From: a virus
DNA: 38,781 nucleotides
Reading direction: 5' to 3' (one strand)
Virus record (IMG/VR): IMGVR_UViG_3300006750_000001
Coordinates: 1-38,781 of that record
Numbering within the stretch: position 1 is the first letter of the stretch; each line of letters starts with the position of its first letter. The notes under the pieces are model-generated. The model did not search any database, was not told where the DNA came from, and worked only from the letters and a program-made list of their open reading frames with translations. Positions 7,656 to 16,835 of this stretch are shown here, piece after piece. The translations under genes and the position numbers were made by a program.

Positions 7656-9271
7656 CGAGCAGACCTCAAAGGCAGCGCACTGAAGGGTTTGAGATGCCTG
7701 CTCCTACGAACGGTATCAATGCTGCTGACGGGTTCATGTCTATGGCTCCCAACGATGCCGTGTGGATGAGCAACATTGTTCCTGGAGAATACGGCTGCCG
7801 CGTCCGCAAAGGATACTCAGAGTGGGCTAACCTTGCGATAGGTGGGCTGAACGACATTCGCAGTATAATGCCATTCGTAGATCAAGACGGCATTACGACC
7901 AAGAAGTTTATAGCTACGGATCAGGGTATATACGACGTATCCACTTCTGGCATAGCGCCGACTAAAGTCGTTACGTTCAGTACTACAGGTAGTGACGCCG
8001 GTTGGTGTTCGTACTTACAGATGACTAGCATTGGAGGGACCCACTATTTACTCGTTGCTGATGAAGCTAACGGGTACTTCACGTACGATACATCAGGTGG
8101 GTGGGTGACGAATCCTTCTGTCACTGGACTGCCCGGATCTATGACATCTAACCACATACGATTCATAGCTAGTTTTAAGGATCGCTTATGGTTTGCCTTA
8201 GAAGGTACGTCAGATGTGTACTACTTAGGACTTGCTGCTATCACGGGCGCTGCTGTCAAGTTTGGGGTCGGCGCTAAGACCGCTCATGGTGGCTACACAG
8301 TCGGTATGTGGAACTACACACGCGACGGTGGTGATGGTATAGACGACTTTCTTACCATAATGACGAGGGGAGGGGATTTGCTAGTTTATCAGGGGTATGA
8401 TCCAGCTAGCTCATCAAGCATAGAACTTGTCGGACAATGGTACGTGGGTGATGTTCCAGAAGGTCGCCGTCTTGTCAGTGAATTTGGCGGTGATCTTTTA
8501 CTTTTGACTACGTTTGGTGTGTTCTCACTGTCTAAACTGTTAAGTGGCGGTCTTATATCTGACCCCGATTTTTATCTTACGTACAAAGTCGCACGTTTAG
8601 TGCGGGACGTTATGTCAACGAATAGTGGTTCACGAGGTTGGGAGGTCAAAATCCACAACAGAGAAGCAGTTCTTATTCTGGGTATGCCGCGAGTCAATTC
8701 TAGACCGTATAGACAGTACGTTATGAACTTGAATACCGGAGCGTGGGGTATGTGGAAAGACATCCCTGCTTTGTGCTTCGAAACTCATAATAATGAGATG
8801 TACTTTGGTACGTCGTTGTTAGATGGCGCTGATAACGCGTCGTTATACTACATGACTGGGTCTACTGATGCTGTTACGCTGGCAGGGGCGTCTGCAGGTC
8901 TAGTTGAGTTCACCCTCTTACCTGCGTTCTCACACTTTGGGCTGCCTGGAAAGTGGAAGCGTGTGCATTTCATACGCCCCGTCTTTACGTCCGAGCTGCC
9001 CCCGAGTTATATCGCTATTCCACAGTATGACTTCCATTCAAGTGAGTTGGAGCTTTCTGTTGGACTTCCTGGAACTGTGACTGGGTCTATATGGGACACT
9101 GATCTGTGGGATGCGGCCGAATGGTGGACAGGATATCTACAGCCAATTGAGAGTATTGGTGGCGGAGTTGATATGGGGCGTAATGTGTCGTACGTTTTGA
9201 AAGGTAGTAGCGCCAGTGATACGACTTACATAGGTGCTGATATAATGGCTGATGCTGGTGGTTTGCTTTAG
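7652..9271 (+). CDS. Tail nozzle / packaged-DNA stabilisation protein (P22 gp10-like)
   Basis: A 539-residue, beta-rich protein. The N-terminus (residues 15-60: an APTNGINAADGFM region, NDAVWMSNIVPGEYGCRVRKGYSEW) has the form of podovirus tail hub proteins that name the DNA-stabilising nozzle. The rest shows repeated blades of four short strands with turns such as DRLWFALE, GDLLVYQGYD, NEMYFGTSLLDG, typical of a beta-propeller. It would plug the portal after packaging and act with the adaptor encoded just upstream. It overlaps the adaptor gene by four bases and the GNAT gene by 20. Confidence 0.8.
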   Translation: MTSRPQRQRTEGFEMPAPTNGINAADGFMSMAPNDAVWMSNIVPGEYGCRVRKGYSEWANLAIGGLNDIRSIMPFVDQDGITTKKFIATDQGIYDVSTSGIAPTKVVTFSTTGSDAGWCSYLQMTSIGGTHYLLVADEANGYFTYDTSGGWVTNPSVTGLPGSMTSNHIRFIASFKDRLWFALEGTSDVYYLGLAAITGAAVKFGVGAKTAHGGYTVGMWNYTRDGGDGIDDFLTIMTRGGDLLVYQGYDPASSSSIELVGQWYVGDVPEGRRLVSEFGGDLLLLTTFGVFSLSKLLSGGLISDPDFYLTYKVARLVRDVMSTNSGSRGWEVKIHNREAVLILGMPRVNSRPYRQYVMNLNTGAWGMWKDIPALCFETHNNEMYFGTSLLDGADNASLYYMTGSTDAVTLAGASAGLVEFTLLPAFSHFGLPGKWKRVHFIRPVFTSELPPSYIAIPQYDFHSSELELSVGLPGTVTGSIWDTDLWDAAEWWTGYLQPIESIGGGVDMGRNVSYVLKGSSASDTTYIGADIMADAGGLL

Positions 9272-9680
9272 AACACTGAATATAGAAAAGGACTGGGCGT
9301 GGGTCAAAGAGCGCGCCAGTCCTATTTTGTGTGAAGACACAAAAGGGATTGTAGCTGAAGACTCTTGTGGTATAGTAGGGGCTGTAATTTTTGATCAATG
9401 GTCAGAAACTTCATGTCAAATACACATAGCGATTGATAAAGTGTCATCGTTACGTCATGGGCTACTAGAACATTCTGCTGACTATGTGTTCAATACGTGC
9501 GGTAGGATTATGATGATCGGCTTAACTCCCGCAGATAATGAAAAGTCTGTGAAGTTTAACGAACACATAGGTCTGCGCGAGATAGGGCGTATAACTGATG
9601 GCTACAAGATAGGTGTAGATTTTATTGTCACGCGTATTGATAGAGACACGTGTAGATGGCTTAAAGAAGAGGCTGCGTAA
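9252..9680 (+). CDS. GNAT-family N-acetyltransferase
   Basis: A 142-residue protein with the size and strand order of a GNAT acetyltransferase. GIVGAVIFDQW fits strand beta4, a helix SLRHGLLEHSADYVF follows the acetyl-CoA site, and IGLTPADNEKSVKFNEHIGLREIGR matches the usual beta5-to-alpha4 block (N-x-x-S-x-x-F/N-x-x-x-G-F/L). The classical Q/RxxGxG/A loop is weak, as is common in phage members. It sits between the tail nozzle and an internal virion protein, overlapping one by 20 bp and the other by one base. The substrate is unknown: a virion protein, a host protein, or an amino group on hypermodified DNA are all possible. Confidence 0.75.
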   Translation: MLVVCFRTLNIEKDWAWVKERASPILCEDTKGIVAEDSCGIVGAVIFDQWSETSCQIHIAIDKVSSLRHGLLEHSADYVFNTCGRIMMIGLTPADNEKSVKFNEHIGLREIGRITDGYKIGVDFIVTRIDRDTCRWLKEEAA

Positions 9681-10951
9681 TGGGTAAGAAATCAACTCCC
9701 ACACCCCCAGATTTTGAATCTGCTGCTGAACAAAGTGCCGCGTCTGACTGGCGGTCTACGCGCGAACAAGCGTATGCTAACCGTCCTGAACAGAACACTC
9801 CATGGGGCAGCACATCTTGGGGTGTGACTGAAGGTGATCAGGGTACGTATAACGACGCGACAGGCAGGTATGAGGGGTACACACCTGATGTGTGGACCCA
9901 AGAAACCACGTTAGAACCTCGCCTACAGGGGGCGCTTGACTCCCAAATAGATTTACAGAGGTCTAGGTCTGACTTAGCTCAGGGCATGACGGGGCGTATG
10001 GAAGATGAGTACGCTAACCCTATGGACTGGAGTGGCTTTAGCGAGCGAGGTGGTGTGCCCGAATCTCGCTATACGGATCCTGACAGCTTACAGAAGAACT
10101 TGGATTACAGTGGTCTAGATGAGCTGCAAAAAGGCGACAGGTACAGACAGGATTCTATAGACGCCGCGTATGGACAAGCCACATCCCGCTTAGACCCACG
10201 GTTTGAACAGGAGCAAGGCGCTTTAGAGTCTAAACTGATGGCGCAAGGGCTTCGTCAAGGCGACGCTGCGTACGACACTGCTATGGCGAACTTCGGGCGT
10301 GATAAAAATGACGCCTACACGTCCGCCCAGAACGCCGCTACGATACAGGGCGCTGACGATGCTACTCGTATGTACGGCATGGATTCTCAGCGTAGAGCGC
10401 AGCAAACTGGTGAACTAGGTACTCAGGCTGCGTTTGCAAATCAAGCAGTAGGTGATACAGCTAGACTTAATGCTCAGAACTTCGGGCAGGATATGGGCAG
10501 ATCGAATTATCAAACGCAGCTTAGACAGCAAGAAATTGCTGAGGGGTTACAACAACGTGGAACAACTCTTAACGAGATAAACGCTATTATGTCCGGTCAG
10601 CAAGTTGGAATGCCAAGTATGCCTCAATTTAATCAGGCTGGTAAAGCTGCTGCGACAGACTATAGCGGGGCTGCCAATAGTCAATGGGGCGCTGACATGG
10701 ATGAATTCAATGCTAGGCAAGCACAGGATCAGATGATGATGTCTGGTATCACGGACTTGGGTGGTGCAGCGATGGGCTTCTCTGACCGTCGGTTGAAGCG
10801 TAACATATCTAGATTGTCAGGTCTATGGCATCTGTTCCAGTATATCTGGAGCGACAGGTGGTACATAGGCGTTATGGCTGATGAAGCCCCTGCTCATGCA
10901 GTACACACACATCCATCAGGGTACAAGATGGTTGATTATGGAGCCTTATAA
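9680..10951 (+). CDS. Internal virion protein with C-terminal S74-like chaperone motif
   Basis: A 423-residue protein. Residues 1-360 are hydrophilic, rich in Gln, Asp, Ala and Gly, and largely helical, typical of ejected internal proteins. The start MGKKSTPTPPDFESAAEQSA is like that of several podovirus injection proteins. The end is different: SDRRLKRNISRLSG, then YIWSDRWYIGVMADEAP and GYKMVDYGAL match the peptidase S74 / intramolecular chaperone domain, in which S-D-x-x-L-K begins the domain and the catalytic pair is Ser-Asp-Lys. S74 domains usually trimerise fibres and self-cleave, so finding one here is unusual. Confidence 0.75.
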   Translation: MGKKSTPTPPDFESAAEQSAASDWRSTREQAYANRPEQNTPWGSTSWGVTEGDQGTYNDATGRYEGYTPDVWTQETTLEPRLQGALDSQIDLQRSRSDLAQGMTGRMEDEYANPMDWSGFSERGGVPESRYTDPDSLQKNLDYSGLDELQKGDRYRQDSIDAAYGQATSRLDPRFEQEQGALESKLMAQGLRQGDAAYDTAMANFGRDKNDAYTSAQNAATIQGADDATRMYGMDSQRRAQQTGELGTQAAFANQAVGDTARLNAQNFGQDMGRSNYQTQLRQQEIAEGLQQRGTTLNEINAIMSGQQVGMPSMPQFNQAGKAAATDYSGAANSQWGADMDEFNARQAQDQMMMSGITDLGGAAMGFSDRRLKRNISRLSGLWHLFQYIWSDRWYIGVMADEAPAHAVHTHPSGYKMVDYGAL

Positions 10952-11749
10952 TGAATGGAAATGATGCTAGAGCGTTAGGAAAGTTTACGCAAGAACTGCG
11001 CGGACAAGGGTACAGCCCAGCGGAGATTCAGGAACTTGTTGCAGTGTTCAAGCAGAACTCTGGCCCTAATACTTCGTTCTCAAATACTGTGTTGGACGAA
11101 CCTTCACAGAATTTTCCTGGAAGGCCGATGAGCCCTAACCCTCCCTCTGCTCCTAGGGACGAAGTAGTTGCGACACTACAGCCTGAAGTGCCACTGAACA
11201 CTCCAACAATGCCTGACTACAGCCAGCCTCAGCAGAATGCGCAGAATGCGCAGCTTCAGCAGAATGCGCAGAATTCGATGCTTCAGCAGAATGCGCAGCG
11301 TCAAGGTGGAGGTATGCATGGTCCGTACACAGCGGGAACCTCAGCAATGACAGGTATGTTCGGTAGTGTACCTAGCTCCATGGACCCTGAACTCATGAAG
11401 TCTGTCGTCGGGTTGGGTAGTCTACAAGGCGAGCTAGAAGATAACGCTCACGCCCGTACTAGAGCTGAAGGTTTGAAGGACACAGCATTACCTCAGATGC
11501 AAGCTGCCGGACGTATGCACGTCGCAGCTAACCCTATGTCTTTTTTAGCGACCGGCCTCCGCCGCTACAAAGGTCATAAAGATCTTAAGGAGCTTCAGGA
11601 GCGCCGCGCCGGTATCCGTTCAGAGCAGACTGGCACTAGAGCTTCCTATCTATCTGACACATTAGGTCAGGGTAGTGGGGGTCAGCCACCTCGTTCTGGA
11701 GGTTACAGAGGTCACGAAAAACTCGGCGAAGAGTGGGAGAGACGTAGAA

Positions 11750-11769
<20 letters not shown>
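10951..11769 (+). CDS. Internal virion / ejection protein with Gln-Asn repeats
   Basis: A 272-residue protein whose ATG overlaps the preceding TAA (TAATG). It is low-complexity, rich in Pro, Gln, Asn, Ala and Gly. Residues about 90-120 repeat QNAQ units that correspond to DNA repeats at 11231-11300. Residues 25-80 are Pro-rich and disordered. The C-terminal 80 residues are basic and helical (RRYKGHKDLKELQERRAGI). Position in the row of ejection genes suggests it enters the cell with the DNA, but this is by context. Confidence 0.7.
11231..11300 (+). repeat. Short tandem repeats encoding Gln-Asn-Ala-Gln units
   Basis: Variants of CAGAATGCG recur five times, twice embedded in a longer CTTCAGCAGAATGCGCAG unit. 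They are in frame and would tolerate slippage in multiples of nine bases. Confidence 0.85.
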
Positions 11770-12614
<845 letters not shown>

Positions 12615-12637
<23 letters not shown>

Positions 12638-14330
12638 AGTCACAGATCCAGGGTTACTAGATATACTTAACTCCGGGCTAGAACCTGAACGTATTAATGA
12701 GCGTGTTAGGCTCTACAATGAATACGCTGCTGAGTTAAAGACCCCAGAGTACTCCCCTGTTAGCGACAGCAACATGGAAAACTTCTTTGCCGGTCTTGGA
12801 CAAGGTGGTGTAGACACCGTAAAGAACATCGGCAACATGGCTCAGTTAGACAAGCTAGGCGCAGATTGGTTCAGTGACGAAAGCATCAACAGGGCCAGAG
12901 AACGTGACGAAGCACTTCTAGATACTAAGGCTGGTCTGCTTGGCTCTGTGGCTGGCTCTACGGCTGTCCTAGCGCCTGTTGGTGGGGTAGCTGCGGGTGC
13001 TGCCAAAAGTGCTCTAAGGGGCTCAGGCGGCCTCTCTAAAGCTGTCCAAATGCTGGCTGGTAAGCCGGGGCGCAGGGCGCTCACAGAAGGTGCTGTAGGC
13101 GGAGCTATAATAGCTGGTCCAGAGAACCGTGGTGTCGGTGCGGTGGCTGGAGCTACAGGTTCAGGCTTACTGCGTGGCGGCGGTCAGTTGCTTAAGAAGT
13201 CCTTAACCGGACCTGTTAAGATGAGCGGAGCAGGTCACCGCATGGCGCGGGAAACTGGTGACTTTGTACCTATCGCTTATGGTGCTTCAGAGAAAGGGTT
13301 TTCAGGTGCGGTAAAGAACATATACCGCGACTTGCTGTCTAATATCTGGGGCGTCGGCGGTAATATGCGAGCTCAGCAAATAGGTCTACAGAATAAGTTC
13401 AACAAACGCTTAATGAGTCACGGCATTCCAGAGTGGGCGCGGCCTGACTTTGATTTTGATGTCGCGCCGCAAGCGGCGGCGGAGCAGCTTAATAAATTCT
13501 GGGGCAAAGGCGGAAAAGCGTACGAGTTTATTCGCGATAAAACAGTTAACGCGAGTAAAAATCGTATGGGTAAACTGTTCGGCACCCTAATTAAACAGGG
13601 TGACGATGAAGTGGCTGAGGATTTAGGACGCCTGTACGCTAAGTCCCGCAAGGGTAAAGGATACGTTGATGTAGAGGACTTACTTGAGTACAAACGCTTC
13701 TACTCAAGTAAGTCCAAAGATTTGTTCCTTAATTCTGGGAACGACCCTGATATATTGGCTAAGTCTAACCTGTATCAGCAAGCTGCCCAGAATATTGATG
13801 AGCTTATAGCTAAGACATTCCGGGACTCTAGCGATGACGCGTTCCAAAACATTTGGAAGAAGTATCAGGGCAACATAGACCCGTACAAAGGATACTTGGA
13901 CATCATTGAGACTGTTGGTAGTATGTCTAAGAAGGCAGGCAAATTCATGCCTAGTGACGTAGCTGGTAAGTCAGCGGGTAGAGTGGGAACCAAGAAAGCC
14001 GCAGAGGGCGGAGGTTATCTGCAAAAGTACGCTAACGAAGCAGGTAAGGTTATAGACCGTCCGCCTGAGAAAGCCAACGTGTTCAAGACACTGGCTGCAA
14101 TGGCGACTGCTGGCATCTTAGGTGCGGCAGCGAATCCGCTCATACCTGCGGCTGCGTTCGGCTTGGCTAGAGGTGCGGGTACGAAGGGCGCACAGAAGTT
14201 TTTAACTGGACAATACGGAGGGCAGAGGGCATTGTCCAAAGGACTCCGTAGGTACGCACCGATCACACGCGAAGTGGGTCGCGTAGGTAGACGAGCCGGA
14301 GTCCAAGCCGCTATGAAGGATGCACAATGA
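12615..14330 (+). CDS. Large internal virion / DNA ejection protein
   Basis: A 571-residue protein. Possible starts are GTG 12609, ATG 12615 and ATG 12627. I chose 12615 because AGGGG lies five bases upstream; the choice is uncertain. Residues about 110-190 are Gly/Ala-rich and mildly hydrophobic (LLGSVAGSTAVLAPVGGVAAGAA, GGAIIAGPENRGVGAVAGATG). Residues about 490-525 are similar (a TAGILGAAANPLIPAAAFGLA segment). Such membrane-active segments occur in proteins that form the channel across the cell envelope during ejection. The remaining parts are charged helices. It ends four bases into the tail fibre gene. There is no transglycosylase motif. Confidence 0.75.
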
Positions 14331-15412
14331 GTAGAGACACCAGTGGTAATTATTCACTCCCATTAGCTAACGTTATAACTGGGACAACTATTTCATCTAC
14401 ATGGGCGAACACGACGCTCACTGATTTAAAGACTGAGATGACAGATTCGATGTCACGTAGTGGTAAAGGTGGAATGTTAAGCAGCGCTCAGCTCAAGGCT
14501 GACGACGGCACAGTAAGCCTTCCAGGGATCGTGTTTGGAAATGAAACAGCTTCTGGGCTGTACAGGGCGGGAGCTTCAGATGTGAGGCTCGCTATAAATG
14601 GTGCGCCGAATTTGCGGTTCACCAGCACAAATATTCTGGAAGTTTACCGTTCAGCAGCTTGGTCCGTAGTGCCAGATATATCTTCAGGGTATACGTGGGC
14701 AGCTATTCAGACATTTTCAGCTGCGTGTACGTTCTCTCAGCCTATTGTGGGTTCTGTGACAGGATCTGCGGCTACTGTGACCGGAGCTTCTCAAACAGCT
14801 ATAACGTCACTTGGAGCGTTAACCTATCTACAGGTAGATGACCTACAATTAAACGCGAGTGACATCACTAACCCAACAGGATCAGTCACGATAGACGGTG
14901 TGACCCACGACGCGGGGGCTATGACCAATGTTACTACACTCGCTGCTTCAGGGCTTATAACAGGGTCCAACGTTTTCGATAACGTATACGGAAGTATGTG
15001 CTCGACTACTCCGACTACTCCGGCCACTGGAGCGTGGGCTGATGTCACTTATCTAAATTCTGAACCCGGCGGTGTTCCTGTAGGGATTACACACAGTAAT
15101 ACGAATGGTACGTTCACAGCTCTTACTGCCGGGAAGTACCTTGTGTCTGCGAATGTCGGCTGCGCACACGTTACATCAGCCACAACGTACAGTTGTCAGA
15201 TGCGAATAGCTGTCAACGGGGCTGTCGTTGACGGGTCCAGACAAGGAGTGTACACAATGGATTCTGACTACGCAGGACACTCTATGTCGTGTTCAGTAGT
15301 CGTGGACATATCTGTCAGTGATGTAATTTCTATACAGTTACTGAAAGCTACAGGGTCTAGTTGGACGTTCAATAGTCAAGGAACTGCACTCACAGTGCAT
15401 CGCATCTCATGA
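14327..15412 (+). CDS. Tail fibre protein with C1q/TNF-like C-terminal domain
   Basis: A 361-residue protein. Residues 1-100 have the widespread fibre anchor: MSRDTSGNYSLP, then TTISSTWANTTLTDLKTEMTDS, a Ser-Gly-Lys-Gly-Gly-Met turn and DGTVSLPGIVFGNETASGLYRAG. Residues 100-230 are Thr/Ser/Gly/Ala-rich shaft. Residues about 235-361 alternate strands in the manner of a C1q/TNF-like sandwich (GTFTALTAGKYLVSANVGC, MRIAVNGAVVDGS), which forms trimeric receptor-binding heads in other fibres. The position last in the structural row fits a distal host-recognition protein. No S74 motif is present in this fibre; instead one is found in the gene at 9680. Confidence 0.85.
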   Translation: MSRDTSGNYSLPLANVITGTTISSTWANTTLTDLKTEMTDSMSRSGKGGMLSSAQLKADDGTVSLPGIVFGNETASGLYRAGASDVRLAINGAPNLRFTSTNILEVYRSAAWSVVPDISSGYTWAAIQTFSAACTFSQPIVGSVTGSAATVTGASQTAITSLGALTYLQVDDLQLNASDITNPTGSVTIDGVTHDAGAMTNVTTLAASGLITGSNVFDNVYGSMCSTTPTTPATGAWADVTYLNSEPGGVPVGITHSNTNGTFTALTAGKYLVSANVGCAHVTSATTYSCQMRIAVNGAVVDGSRQGVYTMDSDYAGHSMSCSVVVDISVSDVISIQLLKATGSSWTFNSQGTALTVHRIS

Positions 15413-15657
15413 TACAGTACATTAAGAATTTACTTCTATGGTTAGACGCTGGAGTGGCTTCGTTAATAGGGCGGGACTTCCGTACAACGTTAACGTGGAA
15501 CATGACAGTTCTAGCCAAATTTAGAAACCAATGCGTCGTGTGTAAGTGGTTCTACAGAGCATTCACAAGTCACTGCGAACGCTCTGTCAAGGACTGGGAT
15601 GAAGAAGACGTAGACTATTGGATGGAGCACTACGACGTAGGGTTGTGGAAAATATGA
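15409..15657 (+). CDS. Small phage protein of unknown function
   Basis: An 82-residue protein overlapping the tail fibre stop by four bases (ATGA). The layout, a hydrophobic N-terminal helix LLLWLDAGVASLIG, a short polar TLTWN stretch, then FYRAFTSHCERSV, follows a small family common in tailed phages just after fibre or lysis genes (hydrophobic helix, a Thr-containing loop, later His-Cys and a Ser). No function is established for that family. The C-terminus is acidic with Trp and Tyr. Confidence 0.7.
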   Translation: MIQYIKNLLLWLDAGVASLIGRDFRTTLTWNMTVLAKFRNQCVVCKWFYRAFTSHCERSVKDWDEEDVDYWMEHYDVGLWKI

Positions 15658-15669
15658 CGGAGAACAATA

Positions 15670-15828
15670 ATGGACAAACACCAACAAATCGCACAGTGGT
15701 TACTCGCGCGCCTAGGAGCATTACCTATAACATTCAACGACGGAGGTCACGCCCCCGTCGTTGCTAAGTGGTTAGAGGATATTGCTGATGGGACGCTAGA
15801 AGTTACTGAATCAAGTGTTTCACTGTAG
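15670..15828 (+). CDS. Short hypothetical protein (52 aa)
   Basis: An ATG-to-TAG frame with GGAG eight bases upstream of the ATG, beginning MDKHQQIAQWLLARLGALP. It is predicted mostly helical and mildly acidic at the end. It is the last gene of the + strand late unit and stops four bases before the convergent ribbon-helix-helix gene. A perfect 8-bp inverted repeat lies inside it (15736-15762). The ribosome binding site and tight packing support it as real, but there is no recognisable family. Confidence 0.6.
   Translation: MDKHQQIAQWLLARLGALPITFNDGGHAPVVAKWLEDIADGTLEVTESSVSL
15736..15762. repeat. Hairpin inside the last late gene
   Basis: AACGACGG (15736-15743) and CCGTCGTT (15755-15762) form a perfect 8-bp stem with an 11-base loop whose ends could add further G-C pairs. 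There is no T run on either strand, so it is not a typical intrinsic terminator. It lies where the late and early transcripts converge and could slow or stabilise RNA ends. Confidence 0.65.
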
Positions 15829-15832
15829 TCTT

Positions 15833-16069
15833 CTATTCAATATATAGTGGAGTGGAAAATAGTCTAGGAACAGCTTTTCTCTGTTCTTTGACATGGGATT
15901 CTAACACTCCCCTCATGTACCCGGTTATGGAGATGTGCTTCTTTGAAGCGAGCAGCTCTATATCGTGCATTACAGAGTCTGTAATCCTCACGCCTGTTGC
16001 TATCATAACCCCCTCACCCTTGTACAGCACCGGACGTCCACCTCGCGGTGACTTGCTATACTTGCTCAT
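15833..16069 (-). CDS. Ribbon-helix-helix-like DNA-binding protein
   Basis: A 78-residue basic protein. Residues 25-65 (TGVRITDSVMHDIELLASKKHISITGYMRGVLESHV) have the strand-helix-helix pattern of Arc/MetJ-type ribbon-helix-helix proteins: a short alternating strand, a helix ending in a Lys/His turn, the ISITGYMR turn and a second helix. The first 20 residues are Ser/Arg/Gly-rich. The ATG overlaps the preceding stop by four bases. It is the last gene of the early operon and may regulate it; a palindrome at 16495-16516 upstream of the preceding gene is a candidate operator. Confidence 0.65.
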   Translation of the reverse strand: MSKYSKSPRGGRPVLYKGEGVMIATGVRITDSVMHDIELLASKKHISITGYMRGVLESHVKEQRKAVPRLFSTPLYIE

Positions 16070-16344
16070 TGGTCCACGTAAGCCCCAGACGGACCACCCT
16101 CTTCATACTTAGCCTCAGCCTCGCTGATAACGTACTCAGCCTCAGCGACTTCAATGTACTTGTTTATGGCGTGACGAGCTTTGTACAGGTCTTCAAGCCT
16201 ACCTTTGTCACGCCATCGTTCTACCCATTTAGTGATGATGTACTGGAAATTGTCGTACTTCAAACGGTACGCTCTATCCCAGTGCTCTTCCCCTCCCACC
16301 TTATAGTGGTCCCCGCCTACTTGTGTCTTGTTAGCTTTACTCAT
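16066..16344 (-). CDS. DUF3310 protein (T7 gp1.7-like nucleotide kinase family)
   Basis: A 92-residue protein. The ATG at 16344 is set by a GGGAGAAG ribosome binding site; longer frames upstream are not supported. Residues 9-15 VGGDHYK, then HWD (21-23), FQYIITKWVERWRDKG and EDLYKARHAI (51-60) are the hallmark order of DUF3310. T7 gp1.7 of this broad family has been reported to phosphorylate dTMP and dGMP. Placed beside a thymidylate synthase homologue and an HD nucleotidase, it may phosphorylate a modified pyrimidine monophosphate, but this is inference and the family has no visible P-loop here. Confidence 0.8.
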   Translation of the reverse strand: MSKANKTQVGGDHYKVGGEEHWDRAYRLKYDNFQYIITKWVERWRDKGRLEDLYKARHAINKYIEVAEAEYVISEAEAKYEEGGPSGAYVDQ

Positions 16345-16494
16345 TATCTTCTCCCTGTTGCAGAATAAGTACCGGGTGCGAAGGTTTACGTCCCCCGGTG
16401 GACGGTGTAGGTAGGCTCGGTGATGAGATAACTTCACCTCGCCCCCGTAGACCCAGACCCCCGCTGCTATTAGTCTACGAGTATTAACATTCAA

Positions 16495-16516
16495 TGTGAC
16501 AATATACAGTGTCACA
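16495..16516. promoter_or_regulatory. Operator-like inverted repeat upstream of the DUF3310 and RHH genes
   Basis: TGTGACA (16495-16501) and TGTCACA (16510-16516) are exact inverted copies separated by eight A+T-rich bases. It lies in a 242-bp gap (16345-16586) with no gene on either strand, the largest gap of the modification block. A two-turn dyad of this kind fits a dimeric regulator. The downstream RHH protein (15833) is the natural candidate for autoregulation. No convincing -35/-10 pair was found around it. Confidence 0.5.
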
Positions 16517-16586
16517 ATGGCGCGTACAGTGCATATCTGTAAAACCGGCAACGCCTAACTACCCGTAATTGCTCTGTGGTGCGTCT

Positions 16587-16835
16587 TTAGTCACTAGGCT
16601 GATGTTCAATAGCCGTAGTCGTCATAACCAGAGCTTCCCGCGAGAGTGAATCAGCGATAGCCTTGCTAGACTTAACGATTTCACCACTCACCACTTCTAT
16701 CACGCGGTAGCTGAGCTCTTCACTGAGCCTGAGTTCTGTGGAACCATATGCGCCGTCAATACGTACTCGTGTGACGTACTGGCCTTCGTCGGGTCCGTAC
16801 GTTGAGCGTGTTATGTTGATACTGTTCACAATCAT
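16587..16835 (-). CDS. Hypothetical protein in the modification block
   Basis: An 82-residue protein with an AAGGAGAAAAG ribosome binding site; its ATG shares a base with the stop of the HD gene (TAATG), so the two are co-translated. The first 50 residues alternate in beta fashion (YVTRVRIDGAYGSTELRLSEELSYRVIEVV) and the last 30 are helical. No family recognised. The context suggests a role in nucleotide or base modification, or in regulation, without direct evidence. Confidence 0.7.
   Translation of the reverse strand: MIVNSINITRSTYGPDEGQYVTRVRIDGAYGSTELRLSEELSYRVIEVVSGEIVKSSKAIADSLSREALVMTTTAIEHQPSD

Noticed and set aside
11231-11300. CRISPR-like or regulatory array
   Set aside because: The repeats are short, in frame, without unique spacers, and encode a Gln/Asn-rich protein segment.
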